A stretch of DNA of 64,000 nt, taken from NCBI GenBank assembly GCA_018366195.1, contig JAGZIN010000002.1, forward strand, positions 62,001-126,000. Reading direction: 5' to 3'. The position numbers and the translations under genes are program-made. A model generated the notes under the pieces. That model worked only from the letters and a program-made list of their open reading frames with translations, was not told the DNA's origin and did not search any database. This DNA is from Butyricicoccus pullicaecorum. GTDB taxonomy: Bacteria > Bacillota > Clostridia > Oscillospirales > Butyricicoccaceae. Below are positions 57,755 to 64,000 of this stretch, piece by piece. How positions within the stretch are numbered: position 1 is the stretch's first letter; each line of letters begins with the position of its first letter.

Positions 57755-60700
57755 ATGGGTAAAAAATTTGTAGTAATGGACGGTAACACGGCTGCCGCCC
57801 ATGTGGCCTATGCCTTCACTGAGGTCGCGGCGATTTACCCGATCACGCCGTCCTCGCCGATGGCAGAAAAGGTGGATGAGTGGTCTGCGAAGGGCAAGAA
57901 GAACCTGTTCGGTTCGACCGTAGACGTCATCCAGATGCAGTCTGAGGCTGGCGCAGCAGGTACCTGCCACGGTTCTCTGCAGGCAGGCGCACTGACGACG
58001 ACCTTTACCTCGTCTCAGGGCCTGATGCTGATGATCCCGGCGATGTACGCAATGGGCGGCCAGTTCCTGCCCAACGTCATGCACATCGCATCGCGCGTTG
58101 TCACTTCGAACCATCACTCCATCTTCGGCGATCATACCGACTTTATGACCTGCCGTATGACCGGCTATGCAATGCTGATGTCGTCCTCGCCCCAAGAGGC
58201 AATGGACCTCGGTGCAGTCGCACATCTGTCGGCCATCCATGAAAAGTACGCATTCATGCACTGCTTCGATGGCTTCCGCACCTCGCACGAGATGCAGCGC
58301 ATCGAGACTCTCGACTCCGAGGATCTGCGCGGCCTGGTTGATTATGATGCCCTCAAGGCATTCCGTGCACAGGCGCTCAACCCGGAGCACCCGACCAACC
58401 GCGGCAACAACGTAAACCCGGACATCTACTTCCAGTGTAAGGAAGGCGCGAACGTCAAGAGTGCAACCGTTCCGGAGACCGTTCAGCACTACATGGACGA
58501 GATCAACAAGCTGACCGGCCGTGATTACAAGCTGTTCAACTACTACGGCGCACCGGACGCAGAGGAAGTTATTGTCGTTATGTGCTCGGCTTCCGAGGCA
58601 CTCAAGGAGACTGTAAACTATCTCAACCAGAACGGCCGCAAGGTTGGTATGGTGCAGATTCACCTGTACCGTCCGTTCTCGGTTCAGCACTTCTCGGATG
58701 CCATCCCGGCAACCTGTAAGAAGATCGCCGTCCTCGACCGCTCCAAGGAAGTTGGCTCGGTTGGTGAGCCGGTATACCTCGACGTATGCACCGCACTCAA
58801 TCAGGCTGGCAGAACCGACATCCAGATCGTCGGCGGTCGTTACGGCCTGTCCTCCAAGGACACCACTCCCGGCCAGCTGGTTGCAGTTTATGACAACCTC
58901 GCACAGGACAAGCCCAAGAATAACTTCACCATCGGTATCAACGACGACGTTACCCATACCTCGCTCGACTACACCGAGGTTGAGATGGCACATCCGGGCC
59001 AGGTATCGTGCAAGCTGTGGGGCCTGGGCGGCGATGGTACGGTTGGCGCAAACAAGAACGCTATCACCACCATCGGCCTGACCGCAAACAAGTACGCACA
59101 GGCATACTTCTCTTACGACTCCATGAAGTCGGGCGGTCTGACCCAGTCGCACCTGCGTTTTGGTGACGAGCCCATCCAGTCCACCTATCTGGTATCGGCA
59201 GCTGATTTCGTCGCTGTACACGCACCGACCTATGTTTCCAAGTACGACACCACCGAGGACCTCAAGGACGGCGGTATCTATCTGCTCAACTGCGCATGGA
59301 GCGTAGACGAGCTGGAAGAGCGCCTGCCCGCAAAGGTCAAGCGTGACCTGTACAATAAGCATGCTCAGTTCTACATCATCGACGCTGGCAAGCTGGCAGC
59401 TGAGATCGGTCTGGGCAAGCGCACCAACAGCATCCTCCAGGCAGCATTCTTCGCACTGACCAAGGTCATCCCGCTGGATGTTGCAGTCGAGGATATGAAG
59501 AAGAACAACTACAACTCCTACTTTAAGAAGGCTGGTCAGAAGATCGTCGATCTGAACAACCAGGCTGTTGACGTAGGTGTGAGCGCAGCCGTCAAGGTAG
59601 AGATTCCAGAAAGCTGGGCAAATGCAGTCGACGCTCCGGCGCAGGAGATCGAGGCAACGCCCTTCGTCAAGGAGATCGTACTGCCGATGGATCGTCAGCA
59701 GGGCGACAAGCTGCCGGTTTCTGTCTTCCAGAAGCACGGCGTACTCGACGGCACCTGGGAGAACGGCACTTCTGCTTACTCCAAGCGTGGCGTAGCTACC
59801 ATGGTTCCGAAGTGGGACGGCAGCGCATGTATCCAGTGTAACCGCTGCGCGGCAACCTGCCCGCATGCAGCAATCCGCCCGGTACTGCTGACCGAGGAGG
59901 AGAAGGCAAACGTTCCGGCATCCTTCGAGACCGTACCCGCAAAGGGTCTGGGCAAGGACGCTCCGGCATACTCCTACCGCATGCAGATTTCGCCCTACGA
60001 CTGCCTGGGCTGTGGCGTCTGCCTGACTGCGTGCCCGGCCAAGGGTGCGCTGACCATGACTCCGTTCGACGACATGAAGCCCGAGCAGGAGAACTTCGAC
60101 AAGGTAGCCATGAACGAAGCTTACCTCAAGAAGGACGTTATCAGCGACAAGAACATGAAGTCCGTACAGTTTGCAAAGCCCTACTTCCAGTTCTCTGCGG
60201 CTTGCGCAGGCTGTGCCGAGACCACTTACATTAAGCTCGTCAGCCAGCTGGTCGGCGACCGCATGTACATCGGCAACGCAGCAGGCTGCTCGTCCGCATA
60301 CAGCGGCGGCGCTCCGATCCTGCCGTACTGCAAGGACAACCGCGGCTTTGGCCCGGCTTGGGAGCACTCGCTGTTTGAGGACAACGCAGAGTTCGCATTC
60401 GGTTTCTACCATGCACAGGACGCAATCCGCAAGGAGATCATCGTCCGTCTGGAAGCCCTTAAGGAAGCTGGCGTAGCTGTTGAAGCTATCGACGCATATC
60501 TCGCAAACTGGGAAGACAAGGATCAGTCCCGTAAGGTATCTGACGACCTGATCGCAGCGATGGAAGCTGCTGAGCAGACTCCCGAGACCCAGTTTGTACT
60601 CGAAAACAAGGAATACCTCGCTAAGAAGTCCGTCTGGGCAATCGGCGGCGACGGCTGGGCATACGATATCGGCTTCGGCGGTATCGACCACGTCCTTGCA

Positions 60701-61285
60701 CAGAATCAGGACGTCAACCTGCTCGTACTCGACACCGAGGTTTACTCCAACACCGGTGGTCAGTCGTCTAAGGCAACCCCGACCGCAGCCGTTGCGAAGT
60801 TCGCATCTGGCGGTAAGCACATCGCTAAGAAGGATCTGGGCGCAATCTTCATGAACTACGGTTATGTTTACGTTGCTCAGGTTGCAATCGGCTACGACCA
60901 GGCACAGACCCTCAAGGCTATCCGTGAGGCTGAGTCCTACCCGGGTCCGTCCATCATCATCGCATACTGCCCGTGCCTCGAGCAGCACATCAAGGCTGGC
61001 ATGAGCTGCACCCAGAGCGAGATGAAGAAGGCTGTTGAGTGCGGTTACTGGCAGACCTACCGCTACGATCCGCGCCGCACGGCTCAGGGCCTCAATCCGT
61101 TCCAGCTGGATTCTCCCGAACCGGACACCAGCAAGGTGATGGACTACCTGATGGGCGAGAACCGTTATGCATCGCTCAAGAACAACTTCTCGGATCGTGC
61201 AGAGGCTCTGTACGAGAAGGCAGTTGCCGACATCGAAGCACGCTACAAGAAGTATCGTAAGCTGGCAGACGAGTCTGCCGACTGA
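57755..61285 (+). CDS. nifJ: Pyruvate:ferredoxin (flavodoxin) oxidoreductase
   Basis: A single-chain PFOR of 1176 residues that oxidises pyruvate to acetyl-CoA and CO2 and reduces ferredoxin. The N-terminal domain shows TEVAAIYPITPSSPMAEKVD; the ferredoxin-like domain has two cluster motifs CIQCNRCAATCPHA (about residue 690) and CLGCGVCLTACPAKG (about 749); the TPP domain shows CAGCAETTYIKL, GDGWAYDIGFGGIDHVL (about 964) and TEVYSNTGGQSSKATP. Codon use is very strongly biased to C-ending codons, the mark of a highly expressed gene, and differs from the operon upstream. It begins 35 nt after the aldolase stop with GAAAGGAAA before the ATG and no clear promoter between, so co-transcription is possible. 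Confidence 0.96.
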   Translation: MGKKFVVMDGNTAAAHVAYAFTEVAAIYPITPSSPMAEKVDEWSAKGKKNLFGSTVDVIQMQSEAGAAGTCHGSLQAGALTTTFTSSQGLMLMIPAMYAMGGQFLPNVMHIASRVVTSNHHSIFGDHTDFMTCRMTGYAMLMSSSPQEAMDLGAVAHLSAIHEKYAFMHCFDGFRTSHEMQRIETLDSEDLRGLVDYDALKAFRAQALNPEHPTNRGNNVNPDIYFQCKEGANVKSATVPETVQHYMDEINKLTGRDYKLFNYYGAPDAEEVIVVMCSASEALKETVNYLNQNGRKVGMVQIHLYRPFSVQHFSDAIPATCKKIAVLDRSKEVGSVGEPVYLDVCTALNQAGRTDIQIVGGRYGLSSKDTTPGQLVAVYDNLAQDKPKNNFTIGINDDVTHTSLDYTEVEMAHPGQVSCKLWGLGGDGTVGANKNAITTIGLTANKYAQAYFSYDSMKSGGLTQSHLRFGDEPIQSTYLVSAADFVAVHAPTYVSKYDTTEDLKDGGIYLLNCAWSVDELEERLPAKVKRDLYNKHAQFYIIDAGKLAAEIGLGKRTNSILQAAFFALTKVIPLDVAVEDMKKNNYNSYFKKAGQKIVDLNNQAVDVGVSAAVKVEIPESWANAVDAPAQEIEATPFVKEIVLPMDRQQGDKLPVSVFQKHGVLDGTWENGTSAYSKRGVATMVPKWDGSACIQCNRCAATCPHAAIRPVLLTEEEKANVPASFETVPAKGLGKDAPAYSYRMQISPYDCLGCGVCLTACPAKGALTMTPFDDMKPEQENFDKVAMNEAYLKKDVISDKNMKSVQFAKPYFQFSAACAGCAETTYIKLVSQLVGDRMYIGNAAGCSSAYSGGAPILPYCKDNRGFGPAWEHSLFEDNAEFAFGFYHAQDAIRKEIIVRLEALKEAGVAVEAIDAYLANWEDKDQSRKVSDDLIAAMEAAEQTPETQFVLENKEYLAKKSVWAIGGDGWAYDIGFGGIDHVLAQNQDVNLLVLDTEVYSNTGGQSSKATPTAAVAKFASGGKHIAKKDLGAIFMNYGYVYVAQVAIGYDQAQTLKAIREAESYPGPSIIIAYCPCLEQHIKAGMSCTQSEMKKAVECGYWQTYRYDPRRTAQGLNPFQLDSPEPDTSKVMDYLMGENRYASLKNNFSDRAEALYEKAVADIEARYKKYRKLADESAD

Positions 61286-61551
61286 TCGGATACATTTCCC
61301 AAATTTTGGCTGTAAGGCGGTATCCCGTTGACGCGGCTTGCTATGCTCTGTGAAAATCTCTCCTACTCTTCCAATGAAAGCAACCCTCACCAAACTGCGC
61401 AAGCCAATAGAGCCGATATATGTGGGTAATACGCAGTTTCCCTTTTCAATTTTCAATTTAACCTGCATACCGCGTTGGTTTACCGCCTTTTACGGCGAAT
61501 AAGTTGGAAACAGCACTCGAGATGGTATATTACCATAAATTGTGAAAGTAT

Positions 61552-61587
61552 CCCCCAATGTGATTTCAATCACATTGGGGGATTTTG
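61552..61587 (+). terminator. Terminator downstream of PFOR
   Basis: A perfect 14-bp stem (CCCCCAATGTGATT / AATCACATTGGGGG) with a 2-nt loop centre, followed by ATTTTG. It lies 265 nt after the PFOR stop. Confidence 0.75.
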
Positions 61588-62409
61588 TATGCTGGTTGAT
61601 GTGTAAGAAAGGGAATATGAGAAGAGAAAATGATGATGTAGTACATTGTTTTAGCCATATGTGGGGGGAAAGCTTTTTTATAACACGCAAAAAGGAATTG
61701 ATTTATCAGATTTGTTGCGTCTCGCATAATATCGAGAGCAGGTTTGGAAGATAATTTTTAATGGATTGAGATCTGCTCTAAGCACTGTCGACGCAGCATA
61801 GTCAATAAAAGTAATTTATTGCCTTATCGTTGCGGTTCGAGTGTGCGCTTTAGGTGTAAAATCAGAGTTAAGTGGTTTGGTGCAATAAATTTAGATGTGC
61901 GGGGTAAGAAAATATCGGATCATCAAAGCAATCTTTTTTTTGCTAATAACGTAAATGACTGGTTTTTATCTGTTCTGATGAGCAGCTGTGAATGAATTGC
62001 AGTTGCTCGCTTTTTCATAAGTTTCGGCATTTTGTTCATGGTGTGCTGGCGAAAACTACTTTCATTAATATGTTGTAATGCTTCCTTCTTATGCACAGCC
62101 TGTGGAAAGTTCTGATGTAGCTTGTAAAACGATATATCATATGTGATAAATCGCGTTAATATCCATATTTTTGGTGCATTAACATAAAGAGTTCTGATAT
62201 AACATATTGAAATCATGTCGTTTATTGCTGAAATATGACGTGTATAGTATAATAATATAAATACAAATATAACTTTTGCGGATGCTTGAATCCCTTGTAA
62301 ATCACGAAGTTTCATCGTTAGATTCTCGATCCGTAGTAATACACAATTTATCGATTATTAAAATTACAGTCATGTTTTATACAGATTGAGAGAAAAAGGA
62401 AGTGTCGTT
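61588..62409. other. AT-rich region without supported gene
   Basis: About 820 nt. Open frames here (70 codons at 61542, 130 codons on the minus strand ending at 61923) lack ribosome sites and have atypical composition. The base composition change suggests the edge of another accessory block that starts with the helicase gene. Confidence 0.5.
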
Positions 62410-64000
62410 TTGGCTGATTAGATTCTAAACGAAGAGGTGGATAAAAATCTAACCAAACAAGAAAAGGTCGCTTCTCTGTTCAAGTTTATGAAAGAACTAA
62501 ACCAATTAAAGCAGAAAGTCGTCCTTGATGTTTCAGGCTATCCGTGGTGGCGTTCGATTGCCTCTTTTCCTGACGATCCAGAAAATATCAAAATCTATTA
62601 TCGAGATCGGATAGAGGATGAAGAAACCGAGCGTATTGCCGACACGATTCTGTCAGTGCATAAACCTGAATTTCAGCGCTGTCCGGAACCTGATCCTGCA
62701 TTTGAAGAATGGCTGGAAGAAGGCTGGGCGGACTATCGCAATAAGGTCGTACGAAAAGAGTCCATTTTTCGTCCACTTGAGCAGATGGACTTTTCCGAGC
62801 AGGAGCTGCAAGCGCATCTGCCGCGCATCAATAATGAAGAACAGACCTATCAAGAATTTTTTGTCGACGATGCCGAGCGAGTCAGAACATATACAGACTG
62901 GACTGCCAAACGCAATTCTTGGGCAGAAAAACAAAAGGAATTGGAGAAGACACGGGATTTCTTCTCCGATCTTTATGAAATTTGCGTTGATCTGGAACGT
63001 GAATCTGAGACGTTAGAGCTCATCGTAGCAGATGGTTTCATGCGCGATCGGACGATTCCAGAACTAAACCATCCAATCTTGACTCGGCGCGTCAAAATTC
63101 GCCATGATGCCGCTGAAAACACCATCTACATAGAAGATACCGATGTTGAAACCGAACTGTATACTGTCATGTTTCAGGGAATGGAAAATGTCAATCTGGC
63201 ATCGATCAACAATCTGCGCGATGACCTCTACCAGAATGATTACCATCCTTTAGATCGAAATGACCTGCCTGTATTTTTCAAAATGTTTATTCATCAGCTT
63301 TCCTCGGAAAGCCTTTATTCCGAGGATGGTATTCCCGATCACTGGCAGGAAAAGGAACGGCTTCTCCTCTATCGTAATCCGTGTTACATCCTGCGCAAAC
63401 GCATGGATGGCACCTTAAAGGCAATCGAGCAGATCATTGCACACATTGATGAGACCGGTGAAATTCCGGCTCCCATCGGAGATATTGTAGAAGGCGGAAA
63501 AATCAAAGTTCCTACAGATACCGGAGAAACTTCTATCGAGGAACAACTCGCCGCAGTGGGCGGGGAAAGCGTAGATATTCTGTTATCCAAAGAGGCAAAC
63601 AAAGAACAGCTGGAGATTGCCCGACGTATTGAGCGCTACAATGCCGTTTTGGTCCAAGGACCTCCTGGAACGGGTAAAACACATACCATTGCCAACTTTG
63701 ATGGGACATTTTTTAGCACAAGGTAAGAGCGTTCTTGTGACCAGCCATACGCAAAAGGCACTGGGTGTTCTGAAAGAAAAGTTGGCTCCCGGACTGCAAA
63801 ATCTGTGTGTTTCTGTGCTGGATGATTCCAATGTAGATATGGAAAAATCCGTTGACGGCATTACCAGTTATATGGCACAAACAACATCTTTCGAGGTTAA
63901 GCGGAAGATGGAATCTCTGGGTCAAGAACGAAAGGAAATCATCCGCGAACTTGCCGATGTGCGCAAAAAATTGTTTGCTATGATCCATCAGGAATGCAAC
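62410..64000 (+). pseudogene. SF1 (AAA_11-like) helicase, 5' part; amber codon and frameshift; runs off the window
   Basis: A large helicase whose first 430 residues are visible. The Walker A motif VLVQGPPGTGKTHTIAN lies at about residue 415 and is followed, after correcting one extra T at 63697-63699, by MGHFLAQGKSVLVTSHTQKA (motif Ia) and a helical insert. The best ribosome site, AAAGGAAG, precedes TTG 62410, whose fourth codon is TAG (a CAG in the presumed ancestor); the alternative start GTG 62437 lies too close to GAAGAGG. The N-terminal 400 residues have no known domain. Such Upf1-like helicases with long N-terminal regions are frequent in phage-defence systems, but the rest of the locus is outside the window. 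With two lesions it is probably inactive unless they are sequence errors. Confidence 0.72.

Noticed and set aside
57728..61468. A 1246-codon open frame on the strand opposite to the PFOR gene
   Set aside because: It is a shadow caused by extreme codon bias of PFOR. It has no ribosome site, no family motifs and overlaps the real gene completely.
61923..62315. 130-codon minus-strand frame in the gap before the helicase
   Set aside because: No ribosome site and no recognisable domain; could be a gene remnant but not supportable.
1..64000. CRISPR arrays or rRNA genes
   Set aside because: No regularly spaced repeats and no rRNA sequence were seen.

Overview
The window looks like chromosome of a low-to-mid GC anaerobic Bacillota (class Clostridia, gut-type). 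The evidence is AGGAGG-type ribosome sites, TTG/GTG starts, canonical TTGACA/TATAAT promoters, intrinsic terminators, a pyruvate:ferredoxin oxidoreductase, NADP-type glutamate dehydrogenase, PAQR/hemolysin III and DUF1836 proteins. I cannot name the species from sequence alone; an Oscillospirales/Butyricicoccus-like host is my guess.

Layout. 0-7.9 kb: housekeeping genes (SPFH protein, Lrp-type regulator, GluQ, GH3 hexosaminidase plus AlkD-like operon, GdhA, DUF1836). 8.0-15.2 kb: a magnesium/ion locus with a PAQR protein, two paralogous MgtA-type P-ATPases, an orphan winged-helix regulator without receiver domain, an unlisted 56-codon leader ORF that overlaps the start of the second mgtA, and a 59-aa single-helix protein at its 3' end. 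15.2-18.9 kb: RlmA-type methyltransferase overlapping an ApgM-type mutase, then a KtrB-type K+ channel subunit. 19.1-23.7 kb: an AT-rich heavy-metal cassette (P1B ATPase, separate HMA chaperone, ArsR, AraC) that sits between the two ends of a broken HTH-desulfoferrodoxin gene. 23.9-29.5 kb: LacI regulator divergent from a Gfo/Idh oxidoreductase, PepD, sirtuin plus nitroreductase, and tRNA-Leu(UAG).

29.5-43.0 kb is an accessory region: unknown proteins, a large serine recombinase, a PD-(D/E)XK-like protein, a DUF927-like ATPase operon, a large unknown gene broken by a 16-bp tandem duplication and a +1 T, and a compact operon of DUF960 protein, Zn-finger amidoligase, class II glutamine amidotransferase and a 26-aa peptide. 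It ends in a decayed IS5-type transposase. The amidoligase/amidotransferase/peptide operon is the best candidate for a poorly described system.

43.0-61.3 kb is a catabolic operon: GntR/UTRA regulator, family-5 solute-binding lipoprotein, two permeases, two ATPases, GH43 beta-xylosidase, fucose/arabinose-isomerase-like protein, xylulokinase, DUF4867 cupin, IlvD/Edd dehydratase, HpcH/HpaI aldolase and then the PFOR. Together they suggest import of xylose-containing oligosaccharides or glycoconjugates, conversion through an isomerase/kinase branch and a dehydratase/aldolase branch, with pyruvate passed to PFOR. The window ends inside an SF1 helicase gene carrying an in-frame amber codon and a frameshift. 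Several accessory genes carry single-base frameshifts at short homopolymers; these are either real decay or consensus errors, and read-level data would decide.
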